Assembly (NCBI RefSeq): GCF_002075345.1
Contig: NZ_NAEW01000001.1
Location: 558,001 to 622,000 of the forward strand
DNA: 64,000 nucleotides
Direction: 5' to 3'
From: Citrobacter braakii
GTDB lineage: Bacteria; Pseudomonadota; Gammaproteobacteria; Enterobacterales; Enterobacteriaceae
Shown: one piece after another, positions 20,067 through 29,115 of the stretch
Numbering within the stretch: position 1 is the first letter of the stretch
Layout of the letters: each line of letters starts with the position of its first letter
The notes under the pieces: model-generated
Database searches by the model: none
What the model saw: the letters and a program-made list of their open reading frames with translations, nothing else
What the model was told of the DNA's origin: nothing
Program-made: the position numbers and the translations under genes

Positions 20067-20744
20067 TCATTTTAACGCGAAGCGGCGTTGGGTGATTTTC
20101 TCCAGACTCAGGCACAGTAGGTAATAGACCAGTCCCGTAAAAATAAAAATGGCTGCCGGATAGATTTGTACCCGGCTGTTAACCTGACCCGCAACCGTTG
20201 TGAGTTCCGGCACGTTAACGATAAACGCCAGCGACGTGTCCTTCAGTAATCCAATAAAAATCCCCGTCAGCGATGGCAGTACGTTACGCAGCACCTGCGG
20301 CAATAAGATAAGCCACAGGGCCTGATACGGGCGAAAACCCTGAACCACGGCAGCATCATATTGCCCGCCAGGCAGCGCGCTAATTCCTGCATACACTGAG
20401 TGCATGACCGAGGCAGCGGTGAACCATGCCAGCGCCAGCGTCACGGTAACGGCTCCGGGGAGATCGCTTCCGGTCAGCATGGGTAGCAAATACCACATCC
20501 AGAAAATCACAAAGATTAGCGGAATGCCGCGAATAAACTCCGCCCAGATAAACAACCCGTTGCGAACCGTGCCCGGAAAACGCCAGGCGCAGCAGGCAAG
20601 AACTATCCCACCAGGCAAGGCCAGCAGCGCCGCGCCGAGAGCCATCAACAACGTGAGCAGAACGCCGCCGGGTTGTCCATCCGCCACCCGTCCCCACAGG
20701 AGATAATCAAGATTGTCGGTAATGACCGAAATGTTAGCGATCAT
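20067..20744 (-). CDS. Polar amino-acid ABC importer permease (HisM/GltK type)
   Basis: I start at the ATG at 20744 (MIANISVITDNLDYLLWG), giving 225 residues, typical for this family. The longer open frame to 20960 overlaps the upstream permease in a shadow frame. It has several membrane helices and the EAA loop (YDAAVVQGFRPYQALWLILLP). It is the last of four genes for one importer, overlapping the preceding permease by 11 bases. It faces the convergent ydhT. Confidence 0.87.
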   Translation of the reverse strand: MIANISVITDNLDYLLWGRVADGQPGGVLLTLLMALGAALLALPGGIVLACCAWRFPGTVRNGLFIWAEFIRGIPLIFVIFWMWYLLPMLTGSDLPGAVTVTLALAWFTAASVMHSVYAGISALPGGQYDAAVVQGFRPYQALWLILLPQVLRNVLPSLTGIFIGLLKDTSLAFIVNVPELTTVAGQVNSRVQIYPAAIFIFTGLVYYLLCLSLEKITQRRFALK

Positions 20745-21519
20745 GCAGTATGCTCCTGACGCTGAAGATACGCGTTTTAACCTTGGACGATTTACCCGAT
20801 GCAGGCCGTGGGCCAAGACGCGTAAGCAGCATACCCAGAACGATGCCGGTGAACAGATAGAGCGCAGTGCCAACAGCAAAGGCTTCCAGCGCGTGCGCGT
20901 TGTAGCTCTCAATTTGCCGCACCTGGTAGGTGAGCTCAGCAAATCCAATACCGCTGGCAAGCGAGGAAAGTTTCATCAGGTTAAGGTATTGCCCAACAAT
21001 GGGTTGCCAGGCGTTCGTCAGTCCCTGAGGAAGCAGAATGTGACGAAACGTTGCCCAGGATGAAAAACCCTGCGCCACGGCAGCCTCACGTTGTCCGGCA
21101 GAAACCGCCTGTAAACCAGAGGCGATCTCCTCGACCAAAAATGCCGAGGTAAATACGCCCAGCCCCAATGCTGAACAGATAAACTCTGGTGTTAACCACC
21201 AGACATCGCCTGGCAGAATAGACCAGGGATGCTCTGCATTGATGAAGGTAATGACGTTGCGGGGCAGCCAGTTCCATGCGGCAAAATACCAGAACATCAG
21301 TTGCACCAGTAAAGGCGTGTTGCGAAACACCGAAACCCATACACTGACCACCGCTTTGTTGAAGCGATGGCCCGTCAGACGCAGCCCGAGTAGGAAGATG
21401 GCAATGAGCGTGGCGAGTACGACACCTGCCAGTGTCACCCAGAGCGTGGTGAGAAAACCGGAAATTATCCATTGCAGAGGTTGCCCGCTCAGCACTCCCT
21501 GCCAGTCCATTGCAAGCAT
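20734..21519 (-). CDS. Polar amino-acid ABC importer permease (HisQ/GltJ type)
   Basis: The 261-residue permease has the motif FRNTPLLVQLMFWYF, characteristic of amino-acid permeases, and an EAA loop REAAVAQGFSSWATFRHILLP. With the next gene it forms the heteromeric membrane channel. Its start abuts the ATPase stop at 21519. Binding-protein sequence and FRNTPLLVQ context point to an acidic or other polar amino acid, unresolved. Confidence 0.87.
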   Translation of the reverse strand: MLAMDWQGVLSGQPLQWIISGFLTTLWVTLAGVVLATLIAIFLLGLRLTGHRFNKAVVSVWVSVFRNTPLLVQLMFWYFAAWNWLPRNVITFINAEHPWSILPGDVWWLTPEFICSALGLGVFTSAFLVEEIASGLQAVSAGQREAAVAQGFSSWATFRHILLPQGLTNAWQPIVGQYLNLMKLSSLASGIGFAELTYQVRQIESYNAHALEAFAVGTALYLFTGIVLGMLLTRLGPRPASGKSSKVKTRIFSVRSILHDR

Positions 21520-22337
21520 TATAGCGATGACTCCTGGTGTAACGGGTCGAGCACTTTTTTCAGGAAACGCTGGGTTCTCGGGTGCTGTGGCCGGGTGAAA
21601 AAATCCTCCGGCGCGGCCACTTCAAGAATTTCTCCGCCATCGATGAATACCACGCGATCGGCAATCTCACGGGCAAAATGCATTTCATGGGTCACGACGA
21701 TCATGGTGATACCGCTGTGGGCCAGGTTTTTCATCACCTGTAATACCTCGCCGATCATTTCTGGATCCAGCGCGGAGGTGGGCTCATCAAACAGAAGGAT
21801 TTGCGGCGATGAGGCCAGCGCGCGGGCGATGGCCACGCGCTGTTGCTGCCCACCGGACAACTGTGCGGCATAAGCGCTCGCTTTTTCTGCCAGTCCCACC
21901 TGATCCAGCAATTCGAGTGCCCGACGCGCCGCTGCCGCCTTGTTCCAGCCGTGAACATATTCCAGCGCCAGTGAGATGTTCTGATGCGCTGTCAGATGCG
22001 AATAGAGATTGAATTGCTGAAAAACGAAACCGATACGGCTGCGTAACTGGCGTAATGCTGCCCCGCGCAACTGACTAATTGGTTTGTCATCAATGAAAAT
22101 TTCGCCACCGCTGAGCGACTCAAGCTGGTTGATAAGGCGTATAAGCGTGGATTTTCCTGAGCCAGAAGGGCCCAGAATAGTCACCACTTCACCGGGTTCA
22201 ACTGACAGGCTGACGCCGTTAAGTACAGTGTGAGTGTCAAACTGTTTGATGACATTGCGCAGTTCGACGCTTGCCTGGCGCAAATGGGTAAAATCCGCCG
22301 CGGAAACTGCACAACGATGAAACAGGGCTGAGAGCAT
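21519..22337 (-). CDS. Polar amino-acid ABC importer ATPase (GlnQ/HisP type)
   Basis: The 272-residue ABC ATPase has Walker [10 protein letters not shown], signature [15 protein letters not shown], Walker [16 protein letters not shown] and the [16 protein letters not shown] His loop, as in GlnQ/HisP. The first ~25 residues ([15 protein letters not shown]) are unlike the family, so translation might begin slightly later, near [10 protein letters not shown]. It lies directly downstream of the binding-protein gene and energises the two permeases that follow. Confidence 0.88.
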   Translation of the reverse strand: MLSALFHRCAVSAADFTHLRQASVELRNVIKQFDTHTVLNGVSLSVEPGEVVTILGPSGSGKSTLIRLINQLESLSGGEIFIDDKPISQLRGAALRQLRSRIGFVFQQFNLYSHLTAHQNISLALEYVHGWNKAAAARRALELLDQVGLAEKASAYAAQLSGGQQQRVAIARALASSPQILLFDEPTSALDPEMIGEVLQVMKNLAHSGITMIVVTHEMHFAREIADRVVFIDGGEILEVAAPEDFFTRPQHPRTQRFLKKVLDPLHQESSL

Positions 22338-22338
22338 A

Positions 22339-23169
22339 TTACTTCGCTTCTATTTTAAAGGCGCGGGGTTGCGGATTTTTGGTTTCAGGGCCAAACCAGA
22401 CATCATATATTTTTGCCGCCTGCCCGGTAGATTCCAGCCTCAAAAGCTCATCATTGACGGCTTTTAACAGCGCTGGCTCACCTTTTTTCACTCCCACGCC
22501 AATCTCTTCTTTGCTCAGCAGGTCTGGCAGAATTTTGAAATCTGCTTTATCCGGCGCACCGCTTAATAGACCGGCCAGAATCGTACTGTCCTGGGTGATG
22601 GCCTGAACATTGCCATTGCGTAGCGCGGTTAACGCCAGTGGAATATCGTCGTAGGCCAGCACACGCGACTGCGGGAAGCGCTGATGGAGCGCCTGCTCAC
22701 CGGTAGTGCCTTTCACCGCACCGATTCGCGCTTTGCTGTATGCATCGAGCTGGTCCGGGGATTTGGCCGGTACCAGGAACTGCTGCCCGGTAACAAAATA
22801 GGGGACGGAGAAGTCAATGACCTGCGCCCGCTCAGGCGTAATCGTGATATCCGCCACGATTAAATCGGCTTTACCGGATTGTAATAACGGAATGCGGTTT
22901 GCCGGATTAGTCGCTACCAGTTCCAGTTTTACGCCGAGGGATTTTGCCAGCGCTTCAGCAAAATCAACGTCATAGCCGACAATCTTATGCGTTTTGGCAT
23001 CGACGGAGCCAAACGGCGGATTCGCGTCGAATGTCGCAACTTTTACTACACCTGCGGCTTTGATATCGGCCAGTTGGTCAGCCTGAGCCTGCGAGGCGGC
23101 AATGCCGGTGGCCAGCAGCACGCCGAGTGCCAACAGTGTTTTTTTAGCGCGGTAAGTTTTCGTTGCCAT
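22339..23169 (-). CDS. Polar amino-acid periplasmic binding protein
   Basis: This is a periplasmic binding protein (SBP_bac_3 type) of about 276 residues. A signal peptide ends ...ASQAQA, followed by [19 protein letters not shown] and the family signature [19 protein letters not shown]. The [19 protein letters not shown] segment forms the ligand cleft. Two adjacent ATGs exist (23172 and 23169). It is first in the importer operon. The specific amino acid cannot be read from the sequence. Confidence 0.88.
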   Translation of the reverse strand: MATKTYRAKKTLLALGVLLATGIAASQAQADQLADIKAAGVVKVATFDANPPFGSVDAKTHKIVGYDVDFAEALAKSLGVKLELVATNPANRIPLLQSGKADLIVADITITPERAQVIDFSVPYFVTGQQFLVPAKSPDQLDAYSKARIGAVKGTTGEQALHQRFPQSRVLAYDDIPLALTALRNGNVQAITQDSTILAGLLSGAPDKADFKILPDLLSKEEIGVGVKKGEPALLKAVNDELLRLESTGQAAKIYDVWFGPETKNPQPRAFKIEAK

Positions 23170-23237
23170 CATGATGTAAATCCCTGTCGTTTTTGGTTTG
23201 TGCTTTTTACGCTCCCATACCTTACGTTCAGGACAAA

Positions 23238-23255
23238 ATAAGAAAAAATTCTTAT
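23238..23255. promoter_or_regulatory. Palindrome in the promoter region of the amino-acid importer
   Basis: ATAAGAA-AAAA-TTCTTAT is a perfect 7+4+7 palindrome about 70 bases upstream of the binding-protein start. It may be an operator, but no regulator gene is adjacent. Confidence 0.35.
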
Positions 23256-23350
23256 CTATTTACAAAATGTTATTAGTGAAAGCGGTGTTAAAAATGGGTA
23301 AACGCGATGGGAAATGTAGATAAGAGGAGGGGCATAGTCTGGCGGTAAAA

Positions 23351-23371
23351 AAACCGGCATTGCGCCGGTTT
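23351..23371 (-). terminator. Terminator of the 47-residue ORF
   Basis: On the minus strand AAACCGGC-GCAAT-GCCGGTTT is followed by TTTTT, a strong rho-independent terminator 6 bases after the small ORF. It supports that ORF as a real transcription unit. Confidence 0.75.
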
Positions 23372-23376
23372 GGAAA

Positions 23377-23520
23377 TCAGATTTTACAGGCGTCGCCGCA
23401 GTCATTATCAGCAATAATGTCCTGCGCTTTCTTGTCAGCATCTTCCAGACGTTCAGCATTACGCTCTTGCGCTTCTTCCAGTCCATCAAAGACCAGATTA
23501 TCGAGATCAATTTCCATCAT
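23377..23520 (-). CDS. Small acidic protein with C-terminal Cys pair, unknown function
   Basis: A 47-residue ORF begins ATGATGGAAATTGAT and ends with a C-x3-C pair (CGDACKI) at its C-terminus. The body is charged and helical (Asp/Glu/Lys/Ala-rich, GLEEAQERNAERLEDADKKA). It has its own terminator, which argues that it is expressed. There is no signal peptide. Function is not recognised; a peptide precursor or a metal/FeS-binding microprotein are possibilities, neither proven. Confidence 0.55.
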   Translation of the reverse strand: MMEIDLDNLVFDGLEEAQERNAERLEDADKKAQDIIADNDCGDACKI

Positions 23521-23848
23521 TCACCTGCTCAGGTTCAGCGTTTAACATCACATTATTATATTGCAAAAATGTTGCTTAACAGCAGCGATTCTTGCTACTT
23601 AGCGTCGAACTCAATTCGAGGTGCCTGTTTACCCGCCAGTTGGTCAACAATTCGCAATTGCTAAAGAACCGTGAAGCGTAAATACCGAAAAATGCTTGTG
23701 CCCTCGACTGTTCTACTTTCACTTTTTCATTAACGTGATGTGCGATCATTTTTAACAAATTAGCGACAAAATCACTATACATATAACTTAATATCTTTTA
23801 TACATTAATTGTTCAACCCTGCGACTATTCCACAAAAGAGAAAGCTAT
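23521..23848. other. Gene-free interval
   Basis: About 330 bases between the small ORF and the APC permease. It is AT-rich toward the permease and presumably holds promoters for both divergent units. I see no RNA gene or repeat. Confidence 0.5.
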
Positions 23849-25330
23849 ATGGAACAGACACCTGATAAGAAAAACGATAATTTTCAAAAAGATGGCAAAG
23901 AACAGTTCAATCGCTCGATCGGTCTTATTTCAAATTTTGCGTTGGGTTTTACCTACCTTTCGCCGCTTACCGCCGTCTATTCGCTGTTTGCACTGGCCGT
24001 AACGCTGGCGGGGCCGCCCGCAGTCTGGTGGATTTTAATCGTCGCATGTGGACAACTTTTGGTGGCGTTGGTGTTTGGTGAGGTCGCTTCCCAGTATCCG
24101 ATAACCGGCGGGCTTTATCCGTGGGCCAGAAGGTTATGGGGCAAGAAATATGCGTGGATCGCTGCCTGGATTTACCTGTGGGCACTGGTGGTCACCATTA
24201 CGTCAATCGCGGAATATACTTCAACATTTGTTGAGTCGCTCTTTCACTATGGTCAGACGCCAGCCACTATGTTGGCGACTTCCGTCCTGCTGCTGCTTTT
24301 GATGATGGCTGTTAATATGTCCGGGACTAAAAATCTGGCTCGGGTCGCAAAAATTGGCTTCTGGTGTGAAATCGTTAGCGTGATTGCGCTGGGAATTTAT
24401 CTGCTAATATTCCACCGTTCGCAGCCATTCTCCGTAATTTTTGATTCGATGGGCGTGCTGGCGCATGACGGCAGCTATTCCACCGCATTTATGTCTGCCG
24501 CGCTGATGGGGCTGTTTATGTTCTTTGGCTTTGAGGCCTGCGGTAACGTTGCGGAAGAGGTACAGAATCCAAGTAAAAAGATCCCGGTTGCGATGATTTT
24601 AAGCATCGTATTTGGTGCGATTTCGGCGATTATTTCCGTCATGGGATACCTCCTGGCTTCACCAAATCTGGTCAGTATCGTGAATGGCAAAACGTCTGAC
24701 CCGATTCCGGCCATCCTTAATGAAGCTCTTGGTGAAACTGGCGCAACTATCTTTATCATCGTCGCGATTGTGGCGATGCTGTCGTGCATTTTGTCTCTGC
24801 AGGCTGCGTTAAGCCGCCTTATCTTTTCTTTCTCCCGCGACAGAATGCTGCCGGGAAGTGAGTGGATGTCAAAGATCTCTAAAAATGGTGTTCCGGATAA
24901 TGCGATGGTTGTTAGCTGTCTGCTGCCAGTCATCATCTGCGTTTGGGTCTATTTCCAGCCAGACAATCTGTCGCGTATTACCGCGTTTGCCGTCATCGGT
25001 ATTTATATCTCGTTCCAGATGGTTGTGCTTGCCGCACTGCGCCAGCGCCTGAAAGGCTGGAAACCGGCCGGGGAGTGGACCATTGGCGGTTGGGGCGTGA
25101 TTGTGAACGTGCTGGCGCTAGCCTATGGATTGTGTGGGATCTGGTTGTTGGCGCAACCGGCAGACAGTAGCGATTTCATCGACCGTTGGACGGTACTGTT
25201 CGGCCTGGCGATTGTCGTTGGCTCCGGGCTTATCTATATGTTCCTGACCCGACCGTTTGGTCGCTCTGCGGCACCGGAAAACGACGCCATTGCCTACGCT
25301 AACAAGCTGAATATGGGGCAGGATAACTAA
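23849..25330 (+). CDS. APC-family amino acid/amine permease
   Basis: The 493-residue protein has about 12 hydrophobic helices and APC hallmarks: NFALGFTYLSPLTAVYSLF at the start and GEVASQYPITGGLYPWARRL in the helix 2-3 region. It resembles the amino-acid/choline/GABA branch of APC transporters. A perfect hairpin terminator follows the stop. The next genes concern polyamine and GABA breakdown, so spermidine, putrescine or GABA is the likely substrate (inference from context). Confidence 0.82.
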   Translation: MEQTPDKKNDNFQKDGKEQFNRSIGLISNFALGFTYLSPLTAVYSLFALAVTLAGPPAVWWILIVACGQLLVALVFGEVASQYPITGGLYPWARRLWGKKYAWIAAWIYLWALVVTITSIAEYTSTFVESLFHYGQTPATMLATSVLLLLLMMAVNMSGTKNLARVAKIGFWCEIVSVIALGIYLLIFHRSQPFSVIFDSMGVLAHDGSYSTAFMSAALMGLFMFFGFEACGNVAEEVQNPSKKIPVAMILSIVFGAISAIISVMGYLLASPNLVSIVNGKTSDPIPAILNEALGETGATIFIIVAIVAMLSCILSLQAALSRLIFSFSRDRMLPGSEWMSKISKNGVPDNAMVVSCLLPVIICVWVYFQPDNLSRITAFAVIGIYISFQMVVLAALRQRLKGWKPAGEWTIGGWGVIVNVLALAYGLCGIWLLAQPADSSDFIDRWTVLFGLAIVVGSGLIYMFLTRPFGRSAAPENDAIAYANKLNMGQDN

Positions 25331-25332
25331 AC

Positions 25333-25360
25333 ACTAAGGGCCTTCGGGCCCTTAGTTTTG
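25333..25360. terminator. Bidirectional terminator after the APC permease
   Basis: ACTAAGGGCC-TTCG-GGCCCTTAGT is a perfect 10-bp stem with a stable tetraloop followed by TTTTG. It overlaps the stop of the convergent Cache-domain gene and so serves both strands. Confidence 0.85.
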
Positions 25361-26050
25361 ATAGTGATAAAGGATAAAGTAGTCGCTCTGATAAACAACG
25401 GTACTGTTTGCGGGAGAGAGTAATTCACCCACGCGAAAACGTGGCCAACTGGAAAAGATAATTCTGTTTTCCAGATTGGTCAGAATGACATAGTCAGGAT
25501 GAGCGTAGGAAAGCAGTTCGGCCTCAATCTGACTGACCAGCAGATCGACGGCGGCAACGCCAAGAAACTGATCGTTGTAGTAGATCGGCACTGCCGAGGT
25601 CAGGGTGTAGGAAATATTGCAGATATAGTCGACGTAGGGACCGTGGATATAGGCTTTTCCTGCCGGAGGTGAGTGCTTAAACCACTCGAAGGTTCTGAAA
25701 TCCAGACGTTGCTGGGTGGCCTGATCTAAATCGAGGTGCGCCTGACTCAAACCATTATCTTTCTTATACCACCATTCCAGCAGCCAATACTCTTTTGTGG
25801 TGGCAGTGCTCTCAATATGGCTGGCGAACCCGGCCCCTGAACAGTAATGATTGTTACTGAGGGTGCGCTTGATGTGTTGCTGAACGGTAGATCTCACCGA
25901 TGGATCGAGGACAACTTCTGCTGAGGCCTTTTGCACCCCGGAAATCGCCTCATGGATGCTCCTCGCCAGCGCAACGGTAGAATCTACGGTAGAGGCGGTA
26001 ATATCATCAATCTTACGAATTAATGCGCTTAAGGATGTCGAAGAGCTCAT
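25352..26050 (-). CDS. Soluble Cache-domain protein
   Basis: Starting at the ATG at 26050 (MSSSTSLSALIRKID, with AGGAC just upstream), the protein has 232 residues. It looks like a PDC/dCache ligand-binding module: EWWYKKDNGLS, YVDYICNISYTLTSAVPIYYNDQFLGVAAVDL. There is no signal peptide and no transmembrane helix, unlike the usual periplasmic Cache domains of chemoreceptors and kinases. It lies 24 bases downstream of the GntR-family regulator, in the same transcription unit. It may bind a polyamine or amino acid in the cytoplasm and act with that regulator (inference). Confidence 0.75.
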   Translation of the reverse strand: MSSSTSLSALIRKIDDITASTVDSTVALARSIHEAISGVQKASAEVVLDPSVRSTVQQHIKRTLSNNHYCSGAGFASHIESTATTKEYWLLEWWYKKDNGLSQAHLDLDQATQQRLDFRTFEWFKHSPPAGKAYIHGPYVDYICNISYTLTSAVPIYYNDQFLGVAAVDLLVSQIEAELLSYAHPDYVILTNLENRIIFSSWPRFRVGELLSPANSTVVYQSDYFILYHYQN

Positions 26051-26074
26051 TGTCTGTCCTGCCTTCACTGATTG

Positions 26075-26800
26075 TCAGTTCGAGTTATATTTCAGCTTTT
26101 TTTCAATAAGGTAATAGGTAAACGAGTCGATGATCCGTGTGGCAAGCTGCACGGATTCTGCCTCGTTGTGAGCAGCCAGCGCATCGGCCAGTGCCGAGTA
26201 AAGCGCAATAATTTCGGCATGAATGTTGTCTGCGCGATAAAGTATCGCCACCAGCGATGCCCATTCAGCCTGGACCTGCAGCTCCTGATTGGCCAGTCGC
26301 GCCGAATGTGAACTGGCAGCTATCGCCAGTAGACAGCGCATATCGGCCTGGGTCATAAGCTCTGGTGAGTTTGCCTTGCTGAGCACCTCAACAAACTCGC
26401 GAAATTTGGCGATATCCGCGCCGGTCATCCGTCTGGAAGCCAGCCTTGCGCTATGGCTGATAATGGCGCAATGCATTTCGCCCAGGTCAGAAAGATAATC
26501 CGTACTGATCGCTTTGAACGGATGCAGGGCGCTGTTTTTGCCATCAATATTTTCGCAAACGAAGCTCCCGCCATTACGACCACGAACCGTATGGATAAGA
26601 TTATTAGCCCGAAGCGTGTTTAGCGCTTCTCTGATAGTGATATGTGAGACACCCATCATCTTTGCCAAATCAGTTTCGTTGGGGAGCTGTTCTTTTGGCT
26701 CCAGCAACCCCGTGATAATGGCGTTTGACAGGCGCTGCACTATCTGGTCTGAACGACTGACCTGCCCGATAGGCGCAAATATGACCGCGTGAGTAATCAT
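26075..26800 (-). CDS. FadR-type GntR-family transcriptional regulator
   Basis: I use the ATG at 26800 (MITHAVIFAPIGQ); a TTG six codons upstream is possible. About 241 residues. The N-terminal winged helix reads LPNETDLAKMMGVSHITIREALNTLRANNLIHTVRGRNGG, followed by an all-helical FCD ligand domain. It is divergent from the aldehyde dehydrogenase operon across ~300 bases and probably controls it. The effector may be a polyamine or its aldehyde (inference). Confidence 0.83.
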   Translation of the reverse strand: MITHAVIFAPIGQVSRSDQIVQRLSNAIITGLLEPKEQLPNETDLAKMMGVSHITIREALNTLRANNLIHTVRGRNGGSFVCENIDGKNSALHPFKAISTDYLSDLGEMHCAIISHSARLASRRMTGADIAKFREFVEVLSKANSPELMTQADMRCLLAIAASSHSARLANQELQVQAEWASLVAILYRADNIHAEIIALYSALADALAAHNEAESVQLATRIIDSFTYYLIEKKLKYNSN

Positions 26801-27114
26801 AATCTTTTCTGCACTCAATTCCCTGAAACAACGACCATTTTTAACACATGCCCGTCGGGCAAGGAAGGTAAGAATGGCCGAGTTATTTTACATGCCTATG
26901 CGCAACGTCACTGCACAAGCGGATGTGTGTCCCGATAACCTCATGATGAGCTGAGCAAACGCGTTGGCTCACGATGAAAAGCCTTATCTCGAAAATGTAA
27001 AAATTAAGTTAAAAATGCGAGGCTTATCATAGTGTCAATGTTGCGCATTTGAAAATCTTTTACAATATATATATTACATAAGATTCTTTATGTATTAACG
27101 GACAGGAGACAGAC
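26801..27114. other. Divergent regulatory region, GntR gene / aldehyde dehydrogenase operon
   Basis: There is no gene here. Close to the dehydrogenase start lies the palindrome TACATAA-GATTCT-TTATGTA (27075-27094), next to a run of AT alternation (27065-27075) that could hold a -10 element. A GACAGGAGACAGAC ribosome site precedes the ATG at 27115. Confidence 0.5.
27075..27094. promoter_or_regulatory. Candidate operator upstream of the aldehyde dehydrogenase gene
   Basis: TACATAA and TTATGTA form a perfect 7-bp inverted repeat with a 6-base spacer, 20 bases before the start codon. Its position fits a repressor site for the divergently encoded GntR protein. Confidence 0.4.
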
Positions 27115-28542
27115 ATGAAAACCCTGAAGCATTTTATCAATGGGCAATATGTAGCAGGTCGTAGCGAAGATACCTTCGAACTGGTGAGTCCGGTCGACGG
27201 CGAAACGTACGCATTATCACCCAACGCCAATGCGGAAGAGGTGGAGCAGGCCTACTCGGCGGCGGAGGCGGCGTTTATCATCTGGCGAAAATCGACGCCG
27301 GCACAGCGGCAAAAGGCGTTATTGCAACTGGCAGATGAGATTGAACGAAACGTTGAGCGGCTGGTGAACGCGCAGAGTCAGGAGACCGGTCAGCTTCGCC
27401 ATTTTATTGAGAAGGAAGAGATCGCGGCATCCTGCGATGCCATCCGCTTTTTTGCCGGTGCGGCGCGCTGTCTCGAAGGGAAAGCGGCAGGGGAATATTC
27501 CGCCGGGTTTACCTCGACTATCCGCCGTGAACCGCTGGGTATCGTTGGACAAGTCACGCCATGGAACTACCCGTTCATGATGGCGGTATGGAAGATTGCG
27601 CCAGCGCTGGCAGCAGGCAATACGGTCGTATTAAAACCCAGCGACACCACGCCGGTCAGCACGCTGCTGTTGGCTGAACTGGCCGCGCCGTTGTTCCCAA
27701 GAGGGGCGTTTAACGTCGTATTAGGTAAAGCCAGCACCGGTTCGCTGGTGGTTTCAAACCCGAAGGCCTCACTGGTTTCGATTACCGGTTCGGTCCGAGC
27801 GGGCCTACAGGTTGCGGCTTCGGCAGCGGCGAACCTGACCAAGGCGCATCTGGAATTGGGCGGGAAAGCGCCTGCGGTGGTGTTTGCTGATGCAGATATG
27901 GACAAGGCGATCGCGACGATCACCACGGCAGGCTTCTTCAATGCTGGCCAGGATTGCACGGCGGCTACGCGTATTCTGGTCGAACAATCCATCTACGCTG
28001 AATTCCTGGAAAAGCTGGTTCAGAAAACGAAGAGTATTAAATTTGGAGCGCCAGCGGATCAGGCTGCGCTATATGGCGCATTGAACAGTAAAAACCAACT
28101 GGAGCAGGTGAAAGGCTTTATTGCGCGTTTACCGGCACATGCAAAAATTGAAACAGGTGGGCGTACCGGGCCAGGTCCGGGCTTCTATTTTGAGCCGACG
28201 ATCGTCTCCGGATTGCATCAAAATGACGAAGCTATTCAGCATGAAGTATTTGGACCGGTAATGACTATTCAGTCGTTTTCGACTGATGAAGAGGGACTAC
28301 ACAAAGCGAATGATGTGGAATATGGTCTGGCCGCCAGCGTCTGGACCAGTAACCATGGTCGCGCACAGCGCTTCAGCATTGACCTCGATTTTGGCACCGT
28401 GTGGATTAACAATCACATTCCTCTGTGCGCCGAAATGCCGCACGGCGGGTTCAAAAAATCGGGTTATGGCAAAGATCTCTCATCCTACTCGCTCGAAGAA
28501 TATACCCGGGTGAAACATATCATGTGTGACATTTCTGAATAG
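27115..28542 (+). CDS. Gamma-aminobutyraldehyde dehydrogenase-like enzyme
   Basis: The 475-residue NAD(P)-dependent aldehyde dehydrogenase is most like PatD/YdcW-type aminobutyraldehyde dehydrogenases. Visible are GQVTPWNYPFMMAVWKIAPAL, the catalytic Glu in LELGGKAP, the nucleophile Cys in FNAGQDCTAATR (about residue 282) and FGPVMTIQSF. It heads an operon with the SnoaL-like, spermidine dehydrogenase and cytochrome c genes. Spermidine dehydrogenase releases 4-aminobutyraldehyde, so this enzyme would oxidise it to GABA, which gabT downstream can transaminate. The substrate is inferred from family and context. Confidence 0.87.
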   Translation: MKTLKHFINGQYVAGRSEDTFELVSPVDGETYALSPNANAEEVEQAYSAAEAAFIIWRKSTPAQRQKALLQLADEIERNVERLVNAQSQETGQLRHFIEKEEIAASCDAIRFFAGAARCLEGKAAGEYSAGFTSTIRREPLGIVGQVTPWNYPFMMAVWKIAPALAAGNTVVLKPSDTTPVSTLLLAELAAPLFPRGAFNVVLGKASTGSLVVSNPKASLVSITGSVRAGLQVAASAAANLTKAHLELGGKAPAVVFADADMDKAIATITTAGFFNAGQDCTAATRILVEQSIYAEFLEKLVQKTKSIKFGAPADQAALYGALNSKNQLEQVKGFIARLPAHAKIETGGRTGPGPGFYFEPTIVSGLHQNDEAIQHEVFGPVMTIQSFSTDEEGLHKANDVEYGLAASVWTSNHGRAQRFSIDLDFGTVWINNHIPLCAEMPHGGFKKSGYGKDLSSYSLEEYTRVKHIMCDISE

Positions 28543-28553
28543 AGAGGATGTCG

Positions 28554-29027
28554 ATGAAAACATTAAACATAGCGGTGCTTTCATTCATGATGTTCTCGGG
28601 CTATAGCCTGGCAGAAAGCACATCGCTGAATACCGTTAAAGAGTACATGGCGGCCTGGAATGCACACGATGCTTCGCGAGCCGCGCAATATCTTGCTGAT
28701 GACGCAGTCTATTATGATGCCGCCGCTGGCGAACCGATAAATGGCAGAGAAAAAGCTGAAAAAGACGTTATCGGTGCCTTTATCAAGGCGGTGCCAGACC
28801 TGAGCTGGAAAATGGTCGGCAAACCCGTTTACGACGAAGATACCGTGGCGTTTCGTTGGGAATTTTCTGGCAAAAATAGTGGTGAATGGGCAGGGAGTCC
28901 GCCGACAAATAATCCGATAAAATTTGAAGGTGTCAGCTATATTCATGTTAAAGCAGGTAAAATCACCTGGCAGGGTGATTATTATGATTCTAAAAAACTG
29001 GATGAAGAGTTAAAGCCAGGGAAATAG
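28554..29027 (+). CDS. Exported SnoaL-like/NTF2-fold protein
   Basis: Starting at the ATG at 28554 (AGAGG seven bases before; another ATG at 28548 sits too close to it), the product has 157 residues. It has a signal peptide (ending YSLA) and an NTF2-like polyketide-cyclase/SnoaL domain: NTVKEYMAAWNAHDASRAAQYLADDAVYYD...INGREKAEK. Such domains bind small ligands or isomerise them. Placed in the periplasm between the dehydrogenase genes, it may bind the amine or aldehyde intermediate. No specific function is known to me. Confidence 0.78.
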   Translation: MKTLNIAVLSFMMFSGYSLAESTSLNTVKEYMAAWNAHDASRAAQYLADDAVYYDAAAGEPINGREKAEKDVIGAFIKAVPDLSWKMVGKPVYDEDTVAFRWEFSGKNSGEWAGSPPTNNPIKFEGVSYIHVKAGKITWQGDYYDSKKLDEELKPGK

Positions 29028-29115
29028 TCGGCTGTACCCCTTTATTACTATGAAGGGGGACATCTCTTATTTGTGTCGTATTTAGGGCAGTGTGTAGCAA
29101 TAAGGAAAAAAGTTA

